64,000 nt of DNA from Verrucomicrobiota bacterium (GTDB taxonomy: Bacteria; Verrucomicrobiota; Verrucomicrobiia; Limisphaerales; JACPZS01): positions 1 through 64,000 of the forward strand of contig JACPZS010000206.1 of the NCBI GenBank assembly GCA_016195385.1, written 5' to 3'. Both the position numbers and the translations under genes were made by a program. Under the pieces are notes generated by a model. That model saw only the letters and a list, made by a program, of their open reading frames with translations, had not been told where the DNA came from and searched no databases. Position 1 is the first letter of the stretch; each line of letters starts with the position of its first letter. This document shows positions 30,378-40,694 of this stretch, one piece after another.

Positions 30378-32713
30378 ATTGGACGCTCCTTTCAAACAGT
30401 CTGATCGTGAGCGTGGCGACGACGCTGGCGTCAGTGAGCATCGGGTTCCTCGCTGCTGCGTGGCTCTGTGCGATGCCGCCTCGCGGTCGAAGTTTTTTTC
30501 TTTGGTCTGCGGTTGCGACGTTGGCCTTGCCACCGTTTCTTGTGACGAATTGCTGGCTGGACTTGCTCGGCAACGCGGGTCGCTGGCGCGGCTGGCTGCC
30601 GCTGAACATTTTTTCGCTGCCCGGAACGATCGGGATTCTCGCGCTGTTGACGTGGCCCATTTCACTCTTGCTCGTGTTTGGCGCGTGCCAGCGAATCGAG
30701 CGCACGCAACTCGAAAGCGAGCCGGCGCTGAAAGGCTTGGCGCTTTTGCGCTGGCTGGTCTGGCCACAAGCGAAATCCGCGGCAGCGCAAGCCGCCGTCG
30801 TGACGTTCGTGCTGGCGCTCAATAATTTCGCCGTGCCCGCGCTGCTGCAAACCAAAGTTTATCCAGCGGAATTGTGGGTGAGCTTTAACACAACGTTCGA
30901 CTACGCTGCGGCACTGCGAACCTGCGTTCCACTCGTAGCGGCACCGTTGTTTCTTGTGCTGTGGTTTCGCCACCGGCCAATCGCGTGGCCGCGACGTGAC
31001 GGCGGCGCGCCGTCGTTTGTATTTCGGCGGCAGCTTGGCGAAACTTGGTTTGGCGTCGCCGGTCTGATCACCGTGGCGATGACATTTTTGGCTTTAGGTT
31101 TGCCGCTGGCTCAATTGGTCTGCTCGCGAAAAACGTGGGTGGAGCTTTGGCCGACGCTGGCCGCCGGGCAGACAGCCGTTGGCAGTTCGTTGCTTTACGC
31201 GTTCGTAACGGCGAGCGTGTGCGTGGTAGCCGGATTGGTGGGCTGGCGGTGGCGAAGGAGCGCATTTCTCTGGATTCTTTTTTTTGTGCCGGGCGTTTTG
31301 ATCGGGATTTTTTTGATCGCCGTTTTGAATCGGCCACCGCTGGTTGCGCTTTACCAAAGCGCCTTCGTCGTGATCGTTGCGTTCGCGCTTCGCTATGTCG
31401 CCCTGACGTGGAACGGCACAGCGTCGGCACTGCGCGGCGTCGATTCCAGTTTGACGGATGCCGCGCGGCTCGAAGGCGCGGGTCGTTGGCAGCTTTTGCG
31501 TTTTGTTCAAGTCCCGCAAATCGCGCCGCAGCTTGCTACCGTGTGGTACGTCACGTATCTGCTCTGCTTGTGGGATGTCGAGACGCTGGTGCTCGTCGTG
31601 CCGCCCGGCGGAGAAACGCTGGCGGTTCGCATTTTCAATTTGCTACATTATGGCCACAACTCTCAGGTGAACGCCCTTTGTTTATGGCTGCTGGCGCTGG
31701 CGCTGGCGCCGCTCATTGTCTGGCACCTGGCGCGGGCCGTTGCGACAAGGCGGCGCGTCACGGAAATTTTTGCTTTACTGGGCGCGGCAGTTTTTTTGAC
31801 TGGATGTGATTCATCGCCGAACGCAGCGATTCCGCTCGGCGGCAAAATTTTCTCTGAAGTAAAAATCATCGGCGGGCGTGGCGTGACGCCGGGGTTGTTC
31901 AACAAACCACGCTCGCTCGCCCTCGACACGAACGACAATCTTTATGTCGTCGATATGACCGGGCGCGTGCAAAAATTTTCGCCGGACGGAATTTTTCTGA
32001 AATCGTGGCAGATGCCGCAAACGGATTTGGGCAAACCGAAGGGTATGGCCTGCGACCGCGACGGTAACGTGATCGTCATCGAGCCGCATTATCAGCGCGT
32101 GAACCATTTTTCTCCGGATGGCCGGCTCGTCGCGCAATGGGGCGCGCAAGGCACGAACGACGGGCAACTCGTTTTGCCGCGCGCAGTCGCGGTCAATTCA
32201 CGCGGCGAGATTTTTGTCAGCGAGTATACAATTGTGGATCGCGTGCAAAGATTTTCGCCTGATGGAAAGAAATGGCTCGGCACATTCGGTCACACGGGCG
32301 GTGGCGCGGGCGAGATGAATCGACCGGAGGGATTGGGTATCGACGCTGCGGATCGAATTTACGTCGCCGACTCGTGTAATCATCGGATTCAGATTTTTTC
32401 ACCGGACGGAAAATTTCTGCGCAGCTATGGAAAAGCTGGGAACGGGCGCGGTGAATTGAGTTATCCGTACGACGTGCGCGTTGATGCAGCTGGTCGCCAG
32501 TATGTCTGCGAGTTTGGCAACAGCCGCCTTCAAATCTTCGATGCGCAGGATCGGCCGCTGGAAATTCTCGGCGGGCCGGGCGCGCGGCCGGGAGAGTTCA
32601 GCAACCCGTGGAGCATCGCGCTGGACTCGAAAGGAAATCTCTACGTCGCCGATTCGCTGAATCATCGCGTGCAGAAGTTCTTTCGCCGCCAAACCGTGGC
32701 TGCGCGAAACTGA
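30374..32713 (+). CDS. ABC transporter permease fused to NHL-repeat beta-propeller
   Basis: GTG start at 30374 overlaps the SBP stop; two permease halves (EAA-like: TDAARLEGAGRWQLLRFVQVPQIAPQL), then VTEIFALLGAAVFLTGC lipobox and NHL units (FNKPRSLALDTNDNLYVVDMTGRVQKFSPDG...). Confidence 0.85.
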   Translation: MNWTLLSNSLIVSVATTLASVSIGFLAAAWLCAMPPRGRSFFLWSAVATLALPPFLVTNCWLDLLGNAGRWRGWLPLNIFSLPGTIGILALLTWPISLLLVFGACQRIERTQLESEPALKGLALLRWLVWPQAKSAAAQAAVVTFVLALNNFAVPALLQTKVYPAELWVSFNTTFDYAAALRTCVPLVAAPLFLVLWFRHRPIAWPRRDGGAPSFVFRRQLGETWFGVAGLITVAMTFLALGLPLAQLVCSRKTWVELWPTLAAGQTAVGSSLLYAFVTASVCVVAGLVGWRWRRSAFLWILFFVPGVLIGIFLIAVLNRPPLVALYQSAFVVIVAFALRYVALTWNGTASALRGVDSSLTDAARLEGAGRWQLLRFVQVPQIAPQLATVWYVTYLLCLWDVETLVLVVPPGGETLAVRIFNLLHYGHNSQVNALCLWLLALALAPLIVWHLARAVATRRRVTEIFALLGAAVFLTGCDSSPNAAIPLGGKIFSEVKIIGGRGVTPGLFNKPRSLALDTNDNLYVVDMTGRVQKFSPDGIFLKSWQMPQTDLGKPKGMACDRDGNVIVIEPHYQRVNHFSPDGRLVAQWGAQGTNDGQLVLPRAVAVNSRGEIFVSEYTIVDRVQRFSPDGKKWLGTFGHTGGGAGEMNRPEGLGIDAADRIYVADSCNHRIQIFSPDGKFLRSYGKAGNGRGELSYPYDVRVDAAGRQYVCEFGNSRLQIFDAQDRPLEILGGPGARPGEFSNPWSIALDSKGNLYVADSLNHRVQKFFRRQTVAARN

Positions 32714-32714
32714 A

Positions 32715-35594
32715 ATGAATTTCCAGTTCACCCATCCGTGGTGGTTGTTGCTGCTGGCAGGCGCATTGCCGGCGGTTGTTGGACTGGCGTGGAAATCGGA
32801 TGTGCAGATCGGAACGTGGCGTCGTTGGACGGCATTGGCGTTGCGCCTGGCGATCGTGCTCGCGGTGATTTTCGCCATCGCGGGATTGCAATGGCTGCGC
32901 CCGCTCGAAGGCATGAACGTGATGTTTTTGCTCGACCGCTCGGACAGCGTGCCTTCGCCGCAGCAAGAGGCCGCGCGGAAATTCGTAAATGACACAGCGG
33001 CGGCAAAGAAGTCCACGGACAAAGCGGGCGTCATCGTTTTCGGCGCGGAGGCGAGCATCGAAAACACCGCGAGCGCGGCGACGGATTTGGAAAAAGTGCA
33101 GGCCGTGGTGCCGTCAGTCGGCACAGACATCGCGGCCGCGATTCGCCTCGCCACGGCGGCGTTTCCCGAAACCGGACAAAAGCGAATCGTGCTGCTTTCC
33201 GATGGCAACGAAAACATCGGCGACGCGATGAGCGCGCTCGCAGCCGCGAAGCCCCTCGGCGTGTCCATCGACGTCGTGTCGCTCGGCGTCGCGCGCGCGA
33301 ACGATGTGTCCGTTCAAAAACTGAGTCTGCCGGGCAATTTGAAAAAGGGACAGACGTTCGAGGTGAAAATTTTCGCGCAAGCCGATCAAGCGCAGACGGC
33401 GACGGTGCGTCTGTATCGCAACGATCAGCCGCTTGGTGAACAGAAGGTCGAACTCGCCGCCGGGAAAAATCTTTTCACGTTTCCGCAAACGCTGACCGAG
33501 CCGGGCTTCTACGCGTACGACGTGCGCGTGGAAGCGCCCGGCGATGTGACGCCGCAAAACAATCGCGCGAGCAGCTTCACGCACGTGCGCGGCGACCCGC
33601 GCGTGCTGATCGCGTCAGCGGACTCGGCGGTAGATCAACCGCTCGCGGCGGCGTTGCAATCGGCGCGATTGTCCGTGCAGATCGTCGAAGCGAAAGGATT
33701 TCCGGCTACGCTCGCGGAGATGCAAAGTTTCGACACGATTTTTTTGAGCAACATCGCGGCGGGGGATTTGAGCCTGGATCAATTGCGTTTGCTCGAAAGC
33801 GCCGTGCGCGATTTCGGCGTGGGGCTGGTGTGCATCGGCGGCGACCAGACGTACGGCGCGGGGGGGTATCGCGGCACGCCGCTGGAGACGACGCTGCCGG
33901 TCGATATGGAGTTGGACAGCAAGAAAGTTTTGCCGAGCGGCGCGCTCGTGCTGGTGATGCACGGAATGGAATTCGCCAATGGCAATCAAGTCGCGCGGGA
34001 CACTGCGGTCGGCGCGCTCGACGCGCTTGGGCCGCAGGATGAGATGGGCGTGGTGCTGTGGGATGGTACGGAGCGGTGGTTGTTCGAATTGACGAAAGTC
34101 GGCGATAAGAAGGCGCTTGGCCGCCAAATCCAGGGAATGAACCAAGGCGACTTGCCGACGTTTCAGGGCGTGCTCGCGAAGGCGCAGGCCGGCCTGCAAA
34201 AATCGACGGCGAACCTCAAACACATCATCGTTTTCAGCGACGGCGATCCGAGTCCGCCTTCGCCCGCGCTGATGCAATCCATCGTCGCCGACAAAATCAC
34301 CGTGAGCACCGTGCTCATCGCCGGTCACGCCGGGCCGCAGACCATGATCGCGATGGCGGATCAAGGCAAAGGCCGTTTCTACAACGTGCAATCGGCGGAG
34401 CAACTCCCGCAGATTTTCATCAAAGAAGCGGCGGTGATTTTGAAGTCGGCGATTTTCGAGGAGCCGTTCAAGCCGCAGCAGGCCGCCGGCAGCGAGCTGT
34501 TGCGCGGCATCGCGGCGAACGAATATCCGACGTTGCGTGGCTACGTCGCGACGTCGCACAAGCCGCGCGCGGAGACCCCGCTCGTTTCGGAAAAGGGCGA
34601 TCCGCTGCTGGCGCACTGGCAATACGGGCTGGGGCGCGCGGTGGCGTTCACCTCGGACGCGAAAGCAAAGTGGGCGACGGATTGGTTGGGCTGGGAAAAA
34701 TACCGGCAGTTCTGGACGCAGATCGCGCAGTGGAGCTTGCGCAAAGTCGATGCGTCGGACTTCGCAACGGAAGTTTCCATCGAGAACGGCCAAGGCACAA
34801 TCAGCGTCGAGGCGCTCGATGCGCAGGGAAATTTTCGCAACTTCCTCAACTTGCAGACGGCGGTCGTCAGTCCGAAAGGCGAGCGGCAAACGGTGAACCT
34901 CATGCAAACCGGGCCGGGACATTACGAGGCGCGTTTTCCAGCGAAGGACGTTGGTTCGTACTTGATGAACTTGATGGACACCAAGGATGGCCAACTGCGC
35001 GGCGCGCAAGTGCTGGGCGCGAGTGTGAACTATTCGCCGGAGTTCAACGCCATCGCGCCGAATCATCATCTGCTGCGCCGGCTCGCCGAATCGGGCGAGG
35101 GAAAATTTTTGAACCCGGCGCTTCCGACGGACAATCCCTTCCTGCACGACCGGAAGAAAACATTTCAGCCGCGCGATCTTTGGGAATGGTTGTTGAAGCT
35201 GGCGGTCGTGCTTTTCCCAATCGATGTCGGCGTGCGGCGTGTGCAATTGGACCGCGCCGAGTGGTTGATTTTCTGGCAGCGCATCCTTCGCTCGCTGGGA
35301 CTGGGCGGCAAGACGCCGAAGCAGATGGAAGCCGACGAAGCGCTGGGAGCGTTGCTGGCACGCCGCGAACAAGTGCGCGCGAAACACACCGTGCCAAACG
35401 TGCAGCCGGATCCAGAACTTTTCCGGCCGAAAGAACAGCCCGTGGTCGAGACGCTCGCGAGTTCAACTCAAGCAACGTCAACTCCCGCTTCGGAACATCC
35501 CATCAAACCGACGCAGCCGGAGAAAACGGCACCCGCCAGCACAGCGAGCAAATTGCTGGAGGCCAAGCGTCGAGCGCAACGCAGACAAGAATGA
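32715..35594 (+). CDS. VWA-domain protein with glutamine-amidotransferase-like C-terminal region
   Basis: 959 aa; VMFLLDRSDSVPSPQQEAARKFV; ALVLVMHGMEFANGNQVARDTAVGALDALGPQDEMGVVLWDG; GRAVAFTSDAKAKWATDWLGWEKYRQFWTQIAQW. Confidence 0.88.
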   Translation: MNFQFTHPWWLLLLAGALPAVVGLAWKSDVQIGTWRRWTALALRLAIVLAVIFAIAGLQWLRPLEGMNVMFLLDRSDSVPSPQQEAARKFVNDTAAAKKSTDKAGVIVFGAEASIENTASAATDLEKVQAVVPSVGTDIAAAIRLATAAFPETGQKRIVLLSDGNENIGDAMSALAAAKPLGVSIDVVSLGVARANDVSVQKLSLPGNLKKGQTFEVKIFAQADQAQTATVRLYRNDQPLGEQKVELAAGKNLFTFPQTLTEPGFYAYDVRVEAPGDVTPQNNRASSFTHVRGDPRVLIASADSAVDQPLAAALQSARLSVQIVEAKGFPATLAEMQSFDTIFLSNIAAGDLSLDQLRLLESAVRDFGVGLVCIGGDQTYGAGGYRGTPLETTLPVDMELDSKKVLPSGALVLVMHGMEFANGNQVARDTAVGALDALGPQDEMGVVLWDGTERWLFELTKVGDKKALGRQIQGMNQGDLPTFQGVLAKAQAGLQKSTANLKHIIVFSDGDPSPPSPALMQSIVADKITVSTVLIAGHAGPQTMIAMADQGKGRFYNVQSAEQLPQIFIKEAAVILKSAIFEEPFKPQQAAGSELLRGIAANEYPTLRGYVATSHKPRAETPLVSEKGDPLLAHWQYGLGRAVAFTSDAKAKWATDWLGWEKYRQFWTQIAQWSLRKVDASDFATEVSIENGQGTISVEALDAQGNFRNFLNLQTAVVSPKGERQTVNLMQTGPGHYEARFPAKDVGSYLMNLMDTKDGQLRGAQVLGASVNYSPEFNAIAPNHHLLRRLAESGEGKFLNPALPTDNPFLHDRKKTFQPRDLWEWLLKLAVVLFPIDVGVRRVQLDRAEWLIFWQRILRSLGLGGKTPKQMEADEALGALLARREQVRAKHTVPNVQPDPELFRPKEQPVVETLASSTQATSTPASEHPIKPTQPEKTAPASTASKLLEAKRRAQRRQE

Positions 35595-35616
35595 ACAGAA
35601 TTCCGAAATTGAATAG

Positions 35617-35744
35617 CCGCGAAAGAACACAAAGAACGCAGAGAGAGAAATGGAGGAGAGATGACAGCGGGAAAAAATCTGACCACCATTTTACCTTCAA
35701 GATCAGCCCGTCTTTCTTTGTGATCTTTGTGTTCTCTCATGGCC
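35617..35744. repeat. inverted pair of AAAGAACACAAAGA-type repeats
   Basis: CCGCGAAAGAACACAAAGAACGCAGAGAGAGAAA (35617-35650) and TCTTTCTTTGTGATCTTTGTGTTCTCTCATGGCC (35711-35744). Confidence 0.7.
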
Positions 35745-35828
35745 AACTTCAGTTTTCGGGATGAATGCTTAACGCGTCGATTCATGCAGATGGCCAACGG
35801 ACGCAGTTTGAGAAAATCGCGAGAAAAT

Positions 35829-38800
35829 TCACCGCGGCGACAAAGCCTCCACCGAATAGAATAGGTGCGGATTATCGACATCCAAATCCACGAACGACGA
35901 AACTGAATTCGTGGCTCGAAATTCGGGAACGATGACTGTCCACTGCGGCGAACTCAGCGAGTCTTTTCGTAGAATGTTGTAAAACGTATTTGAGACACTG
36001 TTCCAGGTAATTTGCGGCACGGCACGAATGCCAAGTATTATCTCCGGCGCAGAATTTGGAGCAGTGACGATCACGGTTACAGTACCGGCTGCCAGGCCAC
36101 CTTTGCCATCGCTGATCGTGTAGGCAAATGAATCACTGCCGGCAAAGTCAACTTTTGGCGCGTAGTAAACTGTGTTGCCATCCAGGGAAACTGTCCCACC
36201 TTGCGCGCTTGCGGAACTGACCGCACTCACGATCAAAGTGTCTCCATCCGGATCGCTGTCATTTCGCAGTAAATCGGCGACAGGGATCGCCAGCGCGGAC
36301 GGTTGTTGGACGGCAAACACATCATTCGACGCCACCGGAAAATGGTTGGCCGGCGGCTCATCATCATTCTGGATGGTGACCATGACTTGCGAAGAAAAAA
36401 GGACGCCGTTTGTCGCCGTAAAAAATTTTAACAGAAAAGTTTCGTCCGGCTCGTTCAACTTATCGCCCACAACCAGCAGCATGATCGTCTTGCTCGTTTC
36501 GCCCGGCGCAAACGTCAGGAGGCCGCTCGCTGGCGCATAATCGCTGCCAGCCGTCGCGCTGCCATCGGCCGTGGCGTAGGCGACCGTGACGGGCTGCGCG
36601 CTTGGCGTGGACAAACTGACGACGACGGGCACGGTCGTGTTGCCGCTGTTTCCTTCCGGCACCGGTGCGGGATTTGAGACGAAGATCACTGGCAGAGTGT
36701 CGTCGTTCAAAATGGTTCCCTGCGCCTGCGAGCGTACGAGCGTCACCGTCGCTCCCTGAAAATTCGTCGGGCCGCTCAGGTTCAGGAAGAAAGTTTCATC
36801 CGGCTCGATAAGCAGATCGCCAATAACTCCGATCCGAATCGGTAAGTGTGTGCTTCCTGGCGAAAAGATCACCGATGAATTGGCGGGCGGGGCGACGTAA
36901 TCGCTGCCGGTGGTTGCCGTGCCATCGAGCGTGCTGTAGTCCACACGAATGAACCCCGGACTGGGAGCCGAGAGCACCACATCGAACACCATGAAGTTGG
37001 TGCCACTGTCGCCTTCGACGAGCTGCGCGTCGTTGATTGAGATAACAAGCGCGGTCCCGGGGGAATCATCGTTGAGAATCGTGCAGGTACCCGTCTGCCG
37101 GCTGATGATGGCCCCGGGCGCGCTGGAAAGTTTCACCGTGAACGTCTCATCGCCTTCCACCTTGGTATCGCCAACGATATTCACGGGAAGTGATTTCACG
37201 GTTTCACCGGGATTGAAAGTCACGCTGCCAAACGCGGTCTGATAATCTTGGTCAGCGACCGTGGCTGTGCCGTCGGCGGTCGAATAACTGACGGTGATCG
37301 GCACTGCGCTTGGCATCGAAAGGGAAAGAGTGAAATTCGCTGGCACCGTGCCCGCGTTGCCTTCGGCCAGCGACACGTCGTTGATGGAAATCGTCGGGAG
37401 CGTGTTGCTGTCATCATTTTGAATTATGCCGACGCCGACGCCGCTGGTGGACGAAATGATCGCCGAGTGTGCATTAGTGAGCACGACCAGAAAACTTTTG
37501 TCCGGCTCGAACGTCAGATCACCCAGCACCGGCACGATAATGGTTCTGTTGGTGGTCGTCGGTCCGAAAACCAGCGTGCCTTGCTGAAGCAGGAAATCGA
37601 CTCCCGGTGCCGCGTTGGTGCCGCCAGTTGCGGCTCCACCGCTCACAGCGCTTCCCACGGTGTAGTAGTCAACCGTCGGGAAGAATTGTGTAATTCCCAC
37701 GAGGGACACATTAAACACAAAGTAATTCGTGCCGCTGTTGCCCTCAGGCTTACTGACGCTGTCGATTGTGAGATAAGCCGAAGTGTCGTCATTCAAGATC
37801 GTGCCAGCCCCCTGCACGTCGCCGATGCGTGCGCCGACGGGGCTGCTCAAGTTGACGAAAAAAGTTTCGTCCGGTTCGTTCAATCGGTCGCCGTTTACAG
37901 TCACCGAAATCGTCTGCGAAGTCGTGCCCGCCCGGATTGTGACCGTGCCGCTGGCGGCCACGTAATCGCTGCCGGCGGTGGCCGTGCCGTCCGAGGTCGC
38001 ATATTTGACCGTGACGTCCTGCCCGCTGGTGGAAGCGAGCGTAACGGTGAACACGGCGTTCGTCGTTCCCGTGTCGCCTTCGGCGACGGTCACGTCGGAG
38101 ATGTTGAGCAGCGGGAGCGAGTCGTTGTCGGTGATGGTGCCGATGGCCTGGTTGTCCACGATGACGGCATTGACCGGGTTGGCGAGGTTTATGAAGAAAG
38201 TCTCCGTCGGCTCGCTCAACAAATCGCCGATGACGGGAATCAAAATGGTTTGCGTCAGCGTGCCGGGGGCAAAAGTAATCGTGCCGCGTTTGGTGACGTA
38301 ATCGCTGCCCGCTTTCGCGGTGTCATCAGCCGTGGCATAATCCACGGTCACCGGCGAACCGCTGCTCGTTGAGAGCGTCACCGTGAAAATCATGTTTGTG
38401 GTGCCCGTGTCGGCTTCGACAATGGCGGCGTCATTGATGCGCAGCGCCGGCAGGAAATCGTCGTCGATGATGAATCCGCCCGCTTGATCGTCACCAATCA
38501 CGGCGTTGACGGCATTGGTGAGGTTCACCAACAAGAAGCGGTCGCCATCTTGGACGTCGTTCCCGATGACATTGACCGTGATGGTTTGCGTCGTTACGCC
38601 CGGATCGAAAAGAACCACTCCGTTGGTGGCCACGTAATCGATCCCGGCCTTTGTTGCTGGGCCATCGGCAGTCGAATACGCGACGGTGATCAGCGATGTC
38701 GCGTTCGTGCTCAACGTGAGCGTAAACTCCATCGGCGTGGTCGTTCCGGCGCTGCCTTCGGTCGCGAACGAGTCGGTGATGGAAATGAAAACGGGGATGT

Positions 38801-39341
38801 CATCATTCACAATCGTCGCGGTGCCCGTGGCTTTTTGCAGCGCGACATTCGGCGCGTTGAGAAAGGTGAGCGTAAACGTTTCGTCCGGCTCCGGCAGAAG
38901 ATCGCCGAGCACGGTGATGTCAATATTCGTGCTGGTTACGTTGGGCGGGATGTTCAAAACGCCATTGGTTCCGAGGTAATTCGAACCGGCCGTGGCCGTG
39001 CCGTCCGACGTGAAGTAAGGAATCTGGAGCGGGACGGTCGTGGGCACCGAGAGCGTGATGTTGAAAGTGATCAGGCTCGTGCCGCTGTTGCCTTCGAGCA
39101 CGACGGGATCGTTGACCGACAATTGCGGCGCGGCGGCGAAAGCCGGGAGCACGGCCATCCAAATCAGGGTTGCGAATAACAAAAACACGTCGAGCACTCG
39201 CCACCGAACCAATGCATGAGTAGTCAAGTGCCGAACGTTCGTTGAGTGGGCGGAAGCGGGAATATGCGAGTGGTTTTCAGTAGAACTGGCATGGGAAGTT
39301 TTCACGCTCCAACTTGTTCCAAAAGAGTCTGCCGGAAGCAA
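35829..39341 (-). CDS. large Calx-beta repeat protein with cadherin-like (VCBS/Big) C-terminal unit
   Basis: 1170 aa; repeated EGDTGTTNAVFTVTLASTSGQDVTVKYATSDGTATAGSDYVAASGTVTIRAGTTSQTISVTVNGDRLNEPDETFFVNLSSP units; start uncertain. Confidence 0.9.
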   Translation of the reverse strand: MLPADSFGTSWSVKTSHASSTENHSHIPASAHSTNVRHLTTHALVRWRVLDVFLLFATLIWMAVLPAFAAAPQLSVNDPVVLEGNSGTSLITFNITLSVPTTVPLQIPYFTSDGTATAGSNYLGTNGVLNIPPNVTSTNIDITVLGDLLPEPDETFTLTFLNAPNVALQKATGTATIVNDDIPVFISITDSFATEGSAGTTTPMEFTLTLSTNATSLITVAYSTADGPATKAGIDYVATNGVVLFDPGVTTQTITVNVIGNDVQDGDRFLLVNLTNAVNAVIGDDQAGGFIIDDDFLPALRINDAAIVEADTGTTNMIFTVTLSTSSGSPVTVDYATADDTAKAGSDYVTKRGTITFAPGTLTQTILIPVIGDLLSEPTETFFINLANPVNAVIVDNQAIGTITDNDSLPLLNISDVTVAEGDTGTTNAVFTVTLASTSGQDVTVKYATSDGTATAGSDYVAASGTVTIRAGTTSQTISVTVNGDRLNEPDETFFVNLSSPVGARIGDVQGAGTILNDDTSAYLTIDSVSKPEGNSGTNYFVFNVSLVGITQFFPTVDYYTVGSAVSGGAATGGTNAAPGVDFLLQQGTLVFGPTTTNRTIIVPVLGDLTFEPDKSFLVVLTNAHSAIISSTSGVGVGIIQNDDSNTLPTISINDVSLAEGNAGTVPANFTLSLSMPSAVPITVSYSTADGTATVADQDYQTAFGSVTFNPGETVKSLPVNIVGDTKVEGDETFTVKLSSAPGAIISRQTGTCTILNDDSPGTALVISINDAQLVEGDSGTNFMVFDVVLSAPSPGFIRVDYSTLDGTATTGSDYVAPPANSSVIFSPGSTHLPIRIGVIGDLLIEPDETFFLNLSGPTNFQGATVTLVRSQAQGTILNDDTLPVIFVSNPAPVPEGNSGNTTVPVVVSLSTPSAQPVTVAYATADGSATAGSDYAPASGLLTFAPGETSKTIMLLVVGDKLNEPDETFLLKFFTATNGVLFSSQVMVTIQNDDEPPANHFPVASNDVFAVQQPSALAIPVADLLRNDSDPDGDTLIVSAVSSASAQGGTVSLDGNTVYYAPKVDFAGSDSFAYTISDGKGGLAAGTVTVIVTAPNSAPEIILGIRAVPQITWNSVSNTFYNILRKDSLSSPQWTVIVPEFRATNSVSSFVDLDVDNPHLFYSVEALSPR

Positions 39342-39524
39342 GCACTGTTCTACCGCCGGCGAACCTCGTTAGTTATGTTCCAAATCAACGGCGTTTGTGA
39401 GCAGCGAAAGCAAAGGTCTCCAGCGCGTGCCTGCGTGGGTGACTGGAAGTAGAATTACATCAAGGCTTTTGGCTTGCTCCAGCGGGAATTTGATTCGAGT
39501 GTTTTACCGAACCAATCACTACTT

Positions 39525-40505
39525 ATGGCGAACTCGATTGCTCAAGATTCATCCGCTGTTTCCCGTCGGGATTTTTTGTCGGCCACCGGTTTGGGCATCG
39601 CGGCTTCACTCGCTGCAACCGTGCCTGCTGCTGCCGCAGCGGTTGAGCCGCGTTATGTGCCGCCTGCCGATGGCAAACTGCGCATTATATGTTTCGGCGC
39701 GCATCCGGATGACTGCGAAGTCGCGGCTGGTGGCGCGGCGGCCAAGTGGACCGCGGCTGGCCATCACGTAAAATTTGTCTCCTGCACGAACGGCGACATT
39801 GGCCATTGGGCCACGGCGGGCGGGCCGCTCGCGCTGCGTCGCGCTGCGGAAGTGAAGAAGTGCGCGCAAATTCTTGGCACGACCAGCGAAGTGCTCGACA
39901 TCCACGACGGCGAACTCATGGTAAACATGGACAACCGCCGGACGATTTGCCGGCTGATTCGCGAGTGGAAAGCAGACGTGGTGATTAGTCATCGGCCGAA
40001 TGATTATCATCCGGATCATCGCTACGTTGGCGTGCTGGTGATGGACGCAGCCTACATGGTGACGGTGCCGTTCTTTTGTCCGGACGTGCCGCATCTCACG
40101 AAGAACCCGGTCTTTCTCTTCTATTATGATGGGTTTCTCCGTCCGAACCCGTTCACGGCGGACATTGTAGTGGGCATCGACGACGTGGCGGAGAAGAAGT
40201 TCGCGGCGGTCGAGGCGTTGGGATCGCAATTTTATGAAGGCGGCTGCAACGGGTCGGCCGCGCTCGTCCCGGATCCGAAAGACGTTGCCGCGGTGACCGC
40301 CCGAAAAAAAGCCGTCCGGGCCGAATGGGCGGCGGAGTTTGCAACGCCGGCCACGAAATATCGTGCGCAACTCAAAGAGCGATTCGGTGACGCGAAGGGC
40401 GCGCAAGTCAAATATGCCGAAGCGTTTGAGATCTGTGAATACGGCCGCCAGCCGGCCAAAGAGGAGTTGCCTGAGCTTTTTCCGTTTTTGAAACAGCGGA
40501 CGTGA
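39525..40505 (+). CDS. PIG-L family deacetylase, Tat-type signal
   Basis: SRRDFLSATGLGIAASLAAT; KLRIICFGAHPDDCEVAAGG; SHRPNDYHPDHRYVG. Confidence 0.92.
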   Translation: MANSIAQDSSAVSRRDFLSATGLGIAASLAATVPAAAAAVEPRYVPPADGKLRIICFGAHPDDCEVAAGGAAAKWTAAGHHVKFVSCTNGDIGHWATAGGPLALRRAAEVKKCAQILGTTSEVLDIHDGELMVNMDNRRTICRLIREWKADVVISHRPNDYHPDHRYVGVLVMDAAYMVTVPFFCPDVPHLTKNPVFLFYYDGFLRPNPFTADIVVGIDDVAEKKFAAVEALGSQFYEGGCNGSAALVPDPKDVAAVTARKKAVRAEWAAEFATPATKYRAQLKERFGDAKGAQVKYAEAFEICEYGRQPAKEELPELFPFLKQRT

Positions 40506-40694
40506 CGAGAAAACCAGCTCTCGCCGTTCGATTGCGGTCTGAAATTTTTGCAGTGGAGCATCGGCGGCTTTCGATCATGACAATTTAGTTTGCCGCCTGA
40601 GATCGAAAGACTTCCAGGGAACTTTTTGGCGTGAAATGCCTATTGACTTGGAGGCTTCGTTTGTTAGTTTCTGCGCTCCTTTGATTTGTTCGAG

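Noticed and set aside
33615-35387. 590-aa ORF on the minus strand
   Set aside because: Antisense to the VWA gene 32715-35594; Arg/His-rich, no recognisable domain, typical high-GC shadow ORF.
36000-39150. Long direct repeats resembling a tandem DNA array
   Set aside because: Explained by tandem Calx-beta domains in one ORF; the nucleotide repeats are diverged in codon phase.
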